In this document: one piece after another, positions 27,593-34,678 of the stretch
Numbering within the stretch: the stretch's first letter is position 1
Layout of the letters: every line of letters starts with the position of its first letter
From: Sharpea azabuensis DSM 18934
GTDB taxonomy: Bacteria > Bacillota_I > Bacilli_A > Erysipelotrichales > Coprobacillaceae
DNA length: 60,239 nucleotides
Assembly (NCBI RefSeq): GCF_000702165.1
Contig: NZ_JNKU01000010.1
Span: 1 to 60,239, forward strand
Reading direction: 5' to 3'
Position numbers and translations under genes: made by a program
The notes under the pieces: generated by a model
What the model was told of the DNA's origin: nothing
Seen by the model: only the letters and a program-made list of their open reading frames with translations
The model's database searches: none

Positions 27593-28504
27593 TTACATCC
27601 CTCCTTCTTTGACCTTCCTATTATACATAATTTTCGCTTTTAAATCACTTATTATGTCAATGATCCCCACAAGCAATAAAGCCATATTAATAGGTGGAAT
27701 AAACAACAAGATAATGCTTATTCCAGCAAGCTTAGGATGATGTTCCAACAAATAGAAACTCACCACACTCATCCCATCAACCATAATAATCACCATCGCA
27801 ATGACATCAAGATAACGTAATACGATATTATTATTGCGAGCTAAGAGTGCCTGACAGACGAGATAAACAACTAAGACAATATAACCGACAACACGATTAA
27901 GCTTGAAATAAGCGATATGGAAGAAAGCTGGGAACTGAATTTTGTTTTTGACAACACGCATTAAAACCACCTGTGTCAATAAGATCACAACATAACTTTC
28001 TAAGACACTCATAAAGAGTATGGCAAGGGGAATAAGGCTTGTAAATGTTGTAACAGATAATCTTTGTTTCATAGTTGGTACTTGTTTGACAATCATGTCA
28101 TACATTTCCACCATCTCTCTATGCATTGATATACCTAAGACCCCTGCAAAGACTTCATAGATCAAGATATTAATAATAAAGGATACGATAAAGCTTGAAA
28201 AAAGCATGACACCACCACTCTTCTTACGCTTCAAGCACTCGCCAATAACGATCCCAAAGCCACATGTCTCTAGGGCAATTAAGCTAAACATCAGCTGTCC
28301 TTGTAAAAAGACAATAAAGAGGGATACAAGAGCTACAATAAGACTCTCTCTTAATCGGCTGTGGTAGCTATAGTAGACAAAAGGCACAACCATAAAATAG
28401 CCGATTAACGTATCAAACATTGTTCCACTCATTGTATTAAGAATACTCATGACGCCAAACATAGCCGCAATCATAGCACCCTGTACTAATTTATTCGTTT
28501 TCAT
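27593..28504 (-). CDS. YybS/DUF2232 family membrane protein
   Basis: 303 residues with about eight hydrophobic helices. The gene position immediately before gdpP, and the start MKTNKLVQGAMIAAMFGVMSIL, are typical of Bacillus YybS (DUF2232), an ECF-S-like membrane protein without established function. The start at 28504 places GGAGA 7 bases upstream; an ATG two codons earlier is too near that site. Confidence 0.8.
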   Translation of the reverse strand: MKTNKLVQGAMIAAMFGVMSILNTMSGTMFDTLIGYFMVVPFVYYSYHSRLRESLIVALVSLFIVFLQGQLMFSLIALETCGFGIVIGECLKRKKSGGVMLFSSFIVSFIINILIYEVFAGVLGISMHREMVEMYDMIVKQVPTMKQRLSVTTFTSLIPLAILFMSVLESYVVILLTQVVLMRVVKNKIQFPAFFHIAYFKLNRVVGYIVLVVYLVCQALLARNNNIVLRYLDVIAMVIIMVDGMSVVSFYLLEHHPKLAGISIILLFIPPINMALLLVGIIDIISDLKAKIMYNRKVKEGGM

Positions 28505-28740
28505 AGACATCTCTCCATTTAACTCTCAGTTTACACTTTTATCATGGAAACGAAAAGAGTGAAGCATAAGTCTTCCTCATAGTTTTTTGAATTAGATCAT
28601 TGCATTCTCACAAATGATTCCCATCCTTTAGTTGATATGTCGTTCACGAGTAATAAGAAATTTAAAAGATATGCACAACTCCATTCCTACGTACAAGTAT
28701 TTTAAATACAAAGAAGAAAGATTAAGCAGAAATATCTTTG
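28505..28740. other. Gene-free stretch
   Basis: Holds the promoter region of the yybS-gdpP-rplI-dnaB group on the minus strand. Reading frames here are short and lack ribosome binding sites; nothing else is recognised. Confidence 0.5.
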
Positions 28741-28779
28741 AAAAAAAGAGGACATTAGCACTTATGCATATGTCCTCTC
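28741..28779 (-). terminator. Terminator of the dioxygenase operon
   Basis: GAGGACAT (28748-28755) pairs with ATGTCCTC (28770-28777) and is followed on the minus strand by seven T. Confidence 0.8.
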
Positions 28780-28797
28780 TTCAATATTCTTTTGTGT

Positions 28798-29571
28798 TTA
28801 CATCCCAAAGATAAATCCCGTCATTGCCATCGATCCTAAGTTGGCAACATTGTTGAAGACTTGTGGGACTTCATTTTGTGTTGCGCCTAGGATATAGAAG
28901 AGTGGCATGAAGTGGTCCGGTGTTGGTACAGCATAGGCTGCATCAGGGTGTGTTGTGAAGTTCAGTACAGCTTCATCATCACGCTGACTTACTTTATCTA
29001 CAATATAGCTATTAAATCTATCCGTCATTTCAGTGCCATGGGGATTATCCCATTCGACACGCATTAAGTTATGAACAACATTACCACTCGCAAAGATCAA
29101 ATAGCCTTCATCTCTCAGTTTCGCAAGCTTCTGACCAATTTCATAAGCCTTACGAGGTGTAAAGTATTTATTCACTGATAATTGTACAACAGGAATATTT
29201 GCCTCAGGGAACATATGAACAAGAACGGACCAAGTTCCATGATCAATACCCCAGTCATCATTAACCTTGACTTCAGGCCCTAATGTCTTTAAGACTTCGT
29301 TTGTCAGTTCCTGACTTCCTTGTACTGGATATTTTAATTCATAGAGTTCTTTTGGAAAGCCATACATGTCATAGACCTGCTTTGGGGGATTAGCGGACTG
29401 AATAGCTGTTTCACCAATATACCAATGGGCAGAAATAGCTAAGATAGCTTTTGGTTTACCATATTTCTTTAAGACATCTTCACCTACTTTTTGCATTCCA
29501 TGGGTGATTTCATTATCTTCTAAGGCAACCATTGGACTTCCATGTCCTGAAAATATAACTGGCATTCTCAT
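28798..29571 (-). CDS. Class III extradiol ring-cleavage dioxygenase, LigB/YgiD type
   Basis: 257 residues. MPVIFSGHGSPMVALEDN at the N-terminus and AISAHWYIGE, IDHGTWSVL carry the metal-ligand His of the LigB fold (YgiD/4,5-DOPA dioxygenase-like). These iron or zinc enzymes open catechol rings; the actual substrate is unknown. AGGAGG precedes the ATG. Pairs with a small MoaF-like gene upstream and a divergent HxlR regulator, a set reminiscent of catechol/quinone-responsive loci (YodB/CatR and CatDE in Bacillus). Confidence 0.85.
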   Translation of the reverse strand: MRMPVIFSGHGSPMVALEDNEITHGMQKVGEDVLKKYGKPKAILAISAHWYIGETAIQSANPPKQVYDMYGFPKELYELKYPVQGSQELTNEVLKTLGPEVKVNDDWGIDHGTWSVLVHMFPEANIPVVQLSVNKYFTPRKAYEIGQKLAKLRDEGYLIFASGNVVHNLMRVEWDNPHGTEMTDRFNSYIVDKVSQRDDEAVLNFTTHPDAAYAVPTPDHFMPLFYILGATQNEVPQVFNNVANLGSMAMTGFIFGM

Positions 29572-29584
29572 ATCATCATTCCTC

Positions 29585-29929
29585 CTAATCTTCTAATACT
29601 GTAAGTGTTCCTTTATGAAGAAGCTTTGCACGATGACCATGGGCATTTTCATCAGGCCATGTCATAAAGGCATAAGCAGTTCCTTCTCTAAAATTCGCAA
29701 TCTGAGATACAACTAATCCTGTTTCTTCAATCCAGTTAATCATATACTCATCTTCTCCTATTTCATATGAATCATAAAGTTCCTTTTCAACTTCAGGGGC
29801 ACCTTCGGCACGCTTTGCCAAGGCTGTCCACTTTAATTCATTTTCTGATAAATATTCAATCACAAAATGATAACCTGTCTCATAATTGACATCGACTCTC
29901 TTACCTTGATATTTTTCAAATACACTCAT
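29585..29929 (-). CDS. Small lipocalin-like protein, MoaF/phenolic-acid-decarboxylase-like
   Basis: 114 residues, mostly beta strand. YETGYHFVIEYLSENELKWTAL and VSQIANFREGTAYAFMTWPDEN resemble MoaF-related and phenolic acid decarboxylase-like small barrels, which bind aromatic compounds. The assignment is by motif resemblance. Co-transcribed with the dioxygenase (13-base gap) and divergent from an HxlR gene. Confidence 0.6.
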   Translation of the reverse strand: MSVFEKYQGKRVDVNYETGYHFVIEYLSENELKWTALAKRAEGAPEVEKELYDSYEIGEDEYMINWIEETGLVVSQIANFREGTAYAFMTWPDENAHGHRAKLLHKGTLTVLED

Positions 29930-29944
29930 AGTTTAACCTCCATT

Positions 29945-29961
29945 AGTATTTATTTCATACT
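29945..29961. promoter_or_regulatory. Candidate HxlR operator
   Basis: AGTAT-N7-ATACT in the divergent intergenic region, similar in type to YodB boxes (TACT..AGTA). The only clear symmetry between the two start codons; weak evidence. Confidence 0.3.
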
Positions 29962-30071
29962 CACTATATTTTCTTGAATTTCTTTTCCTCTATCATATAA
30001 TAGAACTAAAGAAAAACAAGTAGGATTATTTTATAAAGTTAGTATCAAACACTTGAGTAATGGAGGCTTTT

Positions 30072-30446
30072 ATGAAAAAAGAACAATGTGAAAAGGCGAA
30101 TTTGTTTGGGAAATGTCCTTTCGTGACAACTCAACAGCTTATTAAAGGCAAGTGGGCAATCCTCATTCTACATGAATTATCTGATGGTCCCGTACGTTTT
30201 AAAGAACTACAAAGAAATATTGATATCACCCAAGCCACACTCTCTTCACAATTAAAGTATTTAGAGCAGGAAGGTTTAATTAAGCGTAAGGTTTATCCTG
30301 AAATACCACCTAGAGTAGAATACGCATTGACGGATATTGGCTATTCTTTTACACCTGTGCTTAATGAAATAGAGAAGTGGGGTATGAAATATATTGATTA
30401 TTTGAAAGAGAAAAACAAAGAAAAAAGTGTAAGCGCAAACAGTTAA
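30072..30446 (+). CDS. HxlR-family regulator
   Basis: 124 residues with the HxlR winged helix: CPFVTTQQLIKGKWAILILHELSDGPVRFKELQR then TLSSQLKYLEQEGLIKRKVY. N-terminal C6 and C15 are positioned like the redox cysteines of YodB/HypR-type regulators, suggesting thiol-based sensing of quinones. Start at 30072 from GGAGG 5 bases upstream. Divergent to the MoaF-like/dioxygenase pair, which it probably represses. Confidence 0.85.
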   Translation: MKKEQCEKANLFGKCPFVTTQQLIKGKWAILILHELSDGPVRFKELQRNIDITQATLSSQLKYLEQEGLIKRKVYPEIPPRVEYALTDIGYSFTPVLNEIEKWGMKYIDYLKEKNKEKSVSANS

Positions 30447-30449
30447 AAA

Positions 30450-30482
30450 GTACACATTCCGTTCATATAACTCACATATATT
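30450..30482 (+). promoter_or_regulatory. Promoter and palindrome of small RNA unit 1
   Basis: GTACACATTCCGTTC (30450-30464), then 12 bases, then the -10 box TATATT (30477-30482). Same layout as units 2 and 3, with a degraded right arm. There is no recognisable -35. Confidence 0.6.
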
Positions 30483-30488
30483 AACCTC

Positions 30489-30594
30489 GTCAACCAAGAG
30501 TTGACCACATAAATTTTCCCTTTTGAAATATTTCGACAAAATAATTTCGACAAACAAGAAGAAGTCTACTCCTCCCAAGTAAAGACTTCTTTTT
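30489..30594 (+). ncRNA. Tandem small RNA unit 1
   Basis: Starts 6 bases after the -10 box with hairpin GTCAAC-caaga-GTTGAC (30489-30505), then C-rich single strand (TTTTCCC), TTTCGACA twice, and terminator AAGAAGTCT...AGACTTCTT (30559-30591) with T run; the loop shows ACTCCTCCCAAGT. CCTCCC is complementary to GGGAGG, the host Shine-Dalgarno type. No reading frame with a ribosome binding site. It lacks the TACTTT-CCCC-AAAGTA segment present in unit 3. Function as a trans-acting RNA is inferred from structure. Confidence 0.7.
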
Positions 30595-30664
30595 GTTTAG
30601 AAACTACAATATAATCAAGAATAGAATACTGTATTCAGAAATAATTATATAACTAAATCCTATT

Positions 30665-30697
30665 GTACATATTATGTTCATATTAAAAACTTATATT
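30665..30697 (+). promoter_or_regulatory. Promoter and palindrome of small RNA unit 2
   Basis: GTACATATTATGTTC (30665-30679): arms GTACAT/ATGTTC around ATT with one mismatch; 12 bases later -10 TATATT (30692-30697). Confidence 0.65.
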
Positions 30698-30703
30698 ATA
30701 AGT

Positions 30704-30805
30704 GTCAGAAAGAGCTGACAATATAAATACTTTCCCTAATAGTATTTCCAAAACATTCTTTATATGAAAGAGAAGCCTTTTTCCTCCCAAGAAAGACTTC
30801 TTTTT
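30704..30805 (+). ncRNA. Tandem small RNA unit 2
   Basis: Starts 6 bases after the -10 with GTCAG-aaagag-CTGAC (30704-30719), then ATAAATACTTTCCCT, a middle part without the TTTCGACA repeats, and terminator AGAAGCCTTT...AAAGACTTCT (30771-30801; one C-A mismatch) with T run. The loop is TTCCTCCCAAG, identical to unit 3. Relative to unit 1 the 5' stem shows compensating base changes at two positions. Confidence 0.7.
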
Positions 30806-30862
30806 CATTTCTATACATAAAATAATATTTTCTTAACACAAATTACTTTATGAAAACATATT

Positions 30863-30895
30863 GTACACATTGTGTTCATAAATGAGGCTTATACT
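30863..30895 (+). promoter_or_regulatory. Promoter and palindrome of small RNA unit 3
   Basis: GTACACATTGTGTTC (30863-30877): arms GTACAC/GTGTTC around ATT; 12 bases later -10 TATACT (30890-30895). Confidence 0.65.
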
Positions 30896-30901
30896 AAGCT
30901 T

Positions 30902-31032
30902 GTCAGTAGAGAACTGACACCATAAATACTTTCCCCAAAGTACATAAAAAATTTCCCTTTGAAAATATTTCGACAAAACATTTTCGACATTGAAGAAGAA
31001 GTCCTTTTCCTCCCAAGAAGAACTTCTTTTTT
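30902..31032 (+). ncRNA. Tandem small RNA unit 3
   Basis: Starts 6 bases after the -10 with GTCAGT-agaga-ACTGAC (30902-30918). A second perfect hairpin TACTTT-CCCC-AAAGTA (about 30927-30942) displays four C. TTTCCC, TTTCGACA twice, then terminator AAGAAGTcCTT...AAGaACTTCTT (30996-31028) with T run and loop TTCCTCCCAAG. The longest and probably most complete copy. Three separate C-rich sites could pair with ribosome binding sites. Confidence 0.7.
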
Positions 31033-31034
31033 CT

Positions 31035-31063
31035 TTGTCTTTTTATACTGTTTATTTTAGAAT
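31035..31063 (+). promoter_or_regulatory. Promoter of azlCD
   Basis: TTGTCT (31035-31040), 17-base spacer, TAGAAT (31058-31063). Starts right after the terminator of small RNA unit 3, so azlCD is transcribed independently. Confidence 0.55.
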
Positions 31064-31089
31064 AGAGGCAATAAAAAAGGAGAATCTCT

Positions 31090-31800
31090 ATGAAAACAAA
31101 AGCATTGAAAGCCGCTTTCCCCTATACCATACCCATCTTTGCAGGTTTCTGGTTTCTTGCCTTGGCTTATGGGATTTTAATGAATAAGAATGGATTCTCA
31201 TTTGTTTATCCATTCTTTATGAGTTTACTGATTTTTGGTGGTTCTTTAGAGTTTATTGCCGTTACCCTCTTAATGTCACCTTTTGCCCCTGTAGCTGCAC
31301 TTACAATGACATTACTGATCCAGGCAAGACATTTATTCTATGGTATTGCAATGTTGGATAAGTATAAGGATATGGGTTGGAAGAAATATTATTTGATTTT
31401 TGGAATGTGTGATGAAACATTTTCTATTAATTATACTGCTGATATTCCTGAAGACGTGGATCGAGGCTGGTTTATGTTTTTTGTGACATTGTTGAATCAT
31501 TTGTACTGGGTGTCTGGTGCAACTATTGGTGGACTGATTGGACCCTATCTCCACTTTAATACCAAAGGACTTGATTTTGTCATGACAGCGATGTTTTTGA
31601 CAATCTTTATGAATCAATGGATGAAAGAAAAGAAGAAATATACAGGATTAATTGGCATTATCGCCACAGCTCTATGTTTAATTCTTCTAGGCAAGAATCA
31701 TTTCATGATTCCTGCTATGATGGCCATCATCATACTCCTTACACTCTTTAAAAAGCCTATCAGTACAGCCTATACAGAAAGCGAGGAAAATGCACAATGA
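31090..31800 (+). CDS. azlC: AzlC-family branched-chain amino acid exporter, large subunit
   Basis: 236 residues, about seven helices, starting [33 protein letters not shown], characteristic of AzlC (YgaZ-like). Works with the small AzlD subunit, encoded next with a 4-base overlap, to export branched-chain amino acids or analogues. AAAGGAG lies upstream. It directly follows the three small-RNA units. Confidence 0.9.
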   Translation: MKTKALKAAFPYTIPIFAGFWFLALAYGILMNKNGFSFVYPFFMSLLIFGGSLEFIAVTLLMSPFAPVAALTMTLLIQARHLFYGIAMLDKYKDMGWKKYYLIFGMCDETFSINYTADIPEDVDRGWFMFFVTLLNHLYWVSGATIGGLIGPYLHFNTKGLDFVMTAMFLTIFMNQWMKEKKKYTGLIGIIATALCLILLGKNHFMIPAMMAIIILLTLFKKPISTAYTESEENAQ

Positions 31801-32132
31801 GTCCAATGACAATCCCCCAACAAATTATCACTATCGCCATGTGTATTTTAGGAACAATGTTGACAAGATATTTGCCTTTTCTCATTTTTTCAGATAAAAG
31901 ACCAACACCACAATATATTCTCTATCTTGGCAAAGCGTTGCCTTGTGCCATCTTTGGCATGTTAGTGGTTTATTGTTTAAAAGATGTATCGATTCTTTCA
32001 GGCACACATGGTCTTCCTGAATTGATTGCCATTGGTGTAACTGTCGCTCTTCATCTTTGGAAGAAACAGATGTTGTTGTCAATCGCTGGTGGGACAATGA
32101 CTTATATGCTTCTTATTCAATTATTCTTCTAA
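31797..32132 (+). CDS. azlD: AzlD-family transporter small subunit
   Basis: 111 residues with about four helices: [27 protein letters not shown] and [18 protein letters not shown] match AzlD/YgaH. Overlaps azlC by ATGA, the usual arrangement for the two-subunit exporter. Confidence 0.88.
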   Translation: MSPMTIPQQIITIAMCILGTMLTRYLPFLIFSDKRPTPQYILYLGKALPCAIFGMLVVYCLKDVSILSGTHGLPELIAIGVTVALHLWKKQMLLSIAGGTMTYMLLIQLFF

Positions 32133-32174
32133 AAAACAATTAAAGTGATTTATATGAATATAGGTGATATTATT

Positions 32175-32957
32175 ATGAAACAATATATTGTTGATGCTTT
32201 TACAAATAAAGTATTTGCAGGAAACCAAGCTGCTGTATGTATTCTTGACGTGTGGCCTGATGACAAGTTAATGCAAAGCATTGCCAAAGAAAACAATTTC
32301 TCAGAAACAGCCTTTGTAGTAAAAGAAGGAAATACGTATCATTTACGTTGGTTTACACCAGGTGGTGAAATAGACTTCTGTGGTCATGCAACACTAGGTA
32401 CATCCTATGTCATTCTCAATTATTATGAGAAAGATCAACAAGAAGTATCCTTCAAAACACAGGTTGGAAAAGTAACTGTAAAACGTAAAGATGATCTTTA
32501 TGAGATGGATTTTCCTGCATACACTCTTAACAAGGTTGAAGTTACAGATCAAATGGAAGAAGCTCTTGGCATACGTCCAATAGAAGCCTATATTGATCGA
32601 GATTTAATGCTTGTATTACCAGATGCAGCTTCAGTAAGAAATCTAAAACCTAACCTAAACAAGATCAAAGAACTTGAAGGATTAATAGTTGCTGTTACAG
32701 CACACGCTGATCAAGAAGACTTTGATTGTATCAGTCGTGTATTTGCACCTAAGCTAGGTATTCCTGAAGATCCTGTTACTGGCAGTACGCACTGCATGAT
32801 TACGCCTTATTGGTGTCATCGATTAAGAAAGCAAGAACTCATATGTTTTCAAGCATCAGAAAGAAGTGGTATTCTCTCTACAAAGCTTTGTGGAGATAGA
32901 GTGAAAGTTGCAGGTCAAGCAGTACTCTTTTCAAAAGGAACAATTCTTGAGGGCTAA
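32175..32957 (+). CDS. PhzF-family isomerase
   Basis: 260 residues. N-terminal MKQYIVDAFTNKVFAGNQAAVC, NNFSETAFV with the catalytic Glu, GGEIDFCGHATLGT and DPVTGSTHC are the hallmarks of the PhzF/diaminopimelate epimerase-like fold. Most members have unknown substrates. Start at 32175 because AGGTGAT lies just before it; the ATG 10 codons earlier has no site. Follows azlCD on the same strand, 42 bases downstream; ends at a bidirectional terminator after a short gap. Confidence 0.88.
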   Translation: MKQYIVDAFTNKVFAGNQAAVCILDVWPDDKLMQSIAKENNFSETAFVVKEGNTYHLRWFTPGGEIDFCGHATLGTSYVILNYYEKDQQEVSFKTQVGKVTVKRKDDLYEMDFPAYTLNKVEVTDQMEEALGIRPIEAYIDRDLMLVLPDAASVRNLKPNLNKIKELEGLIVAVTAHADQEDFDCISRVFAPKLGIPEDPVTGSTHCMITPYWCHRLRKQELICFQASERSGILSTKLCGDRVKVAGQAVLFSKGTILEG

Positions 32958-33022
32958 TTATGAAATGAAATAACTATATGCTCAATACCTTTTTCATATA
33001 TAGGAAACATATTAACAATATT

Positions 33023-33046
33023 AAAGGGGCTAAATGCAGCCCCTTT
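33023..33046. terminator. Bidirectional terminator between the PhzF-like gene and treC
   Basis: AAAGGGGCT (33023-33031) pairs with AGCCCCTTT (33038-33046), 9 bp, between convergent genes. Confidence 0.85.
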
Positions 33047-34670
33047 ATTTACGTAATACAATTGTTGCATAAGGTGGAAGTTTTAGTGTTTTTTCTACTG
33101 TTATTGGGTAATTGGAAAGAAGTGTTGTGTAGCTTAAATAACAATCTTCTAGCGTAACTGTTGTATCCTGATTCCACATATTACAAATAACAACAAGTTC
33201 ATCATCTTCATATTGACGTTGATAGCTCATAATATCTTCTCGGTCATCATAAAGGAAGCTGATTGTGCCTTCACTAATGACAGGAAGTTCATGTCTCAGT
33301 TCGACAAGCTGTTTATAGTAATTCAGGATAGAATCCTTGTCATTGATTTCTTCTTTGACATTAATATGTTTGTCTGTATGAGGCATAGTGATCCATGGTT
33401 CATGGTCAGAGAAGCCGGCATAAGTGCTGTCATCCCATTGCATGGCAGAACGGCTATTATCACGAGAACGGGCACTGAGTATATGGAGTGCTTCTTCTCT
33501 TGTATGTCCTTCTTCAAGCAATATCTTATAATAATTTAAGCTTTCAACATCACGATATTCAGAAATATCTTCATAATGACTATTCAACATGCCCAGCTCT
33601 TCACCTTGATAAATATAAGGTGTACCTTGCATCATATGAATCATTGTCGCAAGCATCTTGGCAGATTCTTTCCAGTACTTCCCTTCATCGCCAAAGCGAG
33701 AAACAATTCTTGGCTGATCATGGTTGCACCAGAACAAGGCATTCCAGCCATGTCCTGCCTGCATACCAAGCTGCCAGTTCTTGAAGAGTTCTTTAAGTTT
33801 CTTATAATCAGGATCCATGAGTTCCCATTTCTTGTTGTCTTTGTAGTCAACTTTGAGATGGTGGAAGCTAAATGTCATTTTGAGTTCTTCTCTTTCACGA
33901 TTAGAATACTTGATGCAGTCTTCGAGTGATGTTGAGCTCATTTCTCCCACAGTTATCATATCCTTGATACCTGTATCATGAACTAATTCATGGATATATT
34001 CATGGACATGTGGCCCATCAGTATAGTAACGACGGCCATCACCTTCATAGTCGTTGTCATAGCTTCCTTTAGAAATTAGATTGATGACATCAAATCTAAA
34101 GCCCTTAATACCTCTTTCTTTCCAGAAGCGAATGACATTCTTAAGTTCTTCACGTACATGAGGATTGTCCCAGTTTAAGTCAGCCTGTGTCTTATCAAAG
34201 AGACATAAATACCACTTCTTCAATTCTGGAGCATAGTTCCAGGCTGGCCCACCAAACTTAGACACCCAGTTATTAGGGATGTCTTTTGAGTCTTTGAAGA
34301 TATAGAAGTCCTGGTAATAGGGATCTCCCTGTAGTGCTTTCTGGAACCATTCATGGTCTGTTGAAGTATGGTTAAAGACCATATCCATCATCAAACCAAT
34401 ATCTCTTTTATTTGCTTGGTTGATCAATTCATCTAAGTCTTCATCCGTACCATACATAGGATTGATATGATAATAGTCAGCTATATCATAACCATTATCT
34501 CTTTGTGGAGATACTACAAAGGGTGTTAACCATAAATAGTCTACGCCAAGATCGTTTAAATAATCTAAGCTTTGTGTAATACCTTTTAAGTCACCAATAC
34601 CATCATGATTGGTATCTTTGAATGATTTTGGATAGATTTGATAAATGACTTTGTTTTTAAAATCAGTCAT
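33045..34670 (-). CDS. treC: Trehalose-6-phosphate hydrolase (GH13)
   Basis: 541 residues. GH13 (beta/alpha)8 enzyme: VIYQIYPKSFKDTNHDGIGDLKGI, MDMVFNHTSTDHEWF, nucleophile region GFRFDVINLISK, acid/base TVGEMSS and WCNHDQPR. It splits trehalose-6-phosphate to glucose and glucose-6-phosphate in the cytosol. Encoded 8 bases downstream of the trehalose PTS permease; part of the treP-treC operon with divergent treR. Confidence 0.92.
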   Translation of the reverse strand: MTDFKNKVIYQIYPKSFKDTNHDGIGDLKGITQSLDYLNDLGVDYLWLTPFVVSPQRDNGYDIADYYHINPMYGTDEDLDELINQANKRDIGLMMDMVFNHTSTDHEWFQKALQGDPYYQDFYIFKDSKDIPNNWVSKFGGPAWNYAPELKKWYLCLFDKTQADLNWDNPHVREELKNVIRFWKERGIKGFRFDVINLISKGSYDNDYEGDGRRYYTDGPHVHEYIHELVHDTGIKDMITVGEMSSTSLEDCIKYSNREREELKMTFSFHHLKVDYKDNKKWELMDPDYKKLKELFKNWQLGMQAGHGWNALFWCNHDQPRIVSRFGDEGKYWKESAKMLATMIHMMQGTPYIYQGEELGMLNSHYEDISEYRDVESLNYYKILLEEGHTREEALHILSARSRDNSRSAMQWDDSTYAGFSDHEPWITMPHTDKHINVKEEINDKDSILNYYKQLVELRHELPVISEGTISFLYDDREDIMSYQRQYEDDELVVICNMWNQDTTVTLEDCYLSYTTLLSNYPITVEKTLKLPPYATIVLRK

Positions 34671-34678
34671 AGACTCAC

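Noticed and set aside
28632-28814. 60-codon plus-strand frame before the dioxygenase terminator
   Set aside because: No RBS, runs through the terminator of the opposite gene and has no recognisable sequence.
30276-30578. 100-codon minus-strand frame over the small RNA unit 1
   Set aside because: It overlaps the HxlR gene antisense, has no RBS, and the conserved features (hairpins, T runs) point to the plus strand.
30450-31032. CRISPR array or T-box/riboswitch leader for azlC
   Set aside because: The three copies are about 200 bases apart with variable middles and each ends in a terminator, and each has its own promoter; no specifier or T-box sequence, and no short direct repeats with spacers.
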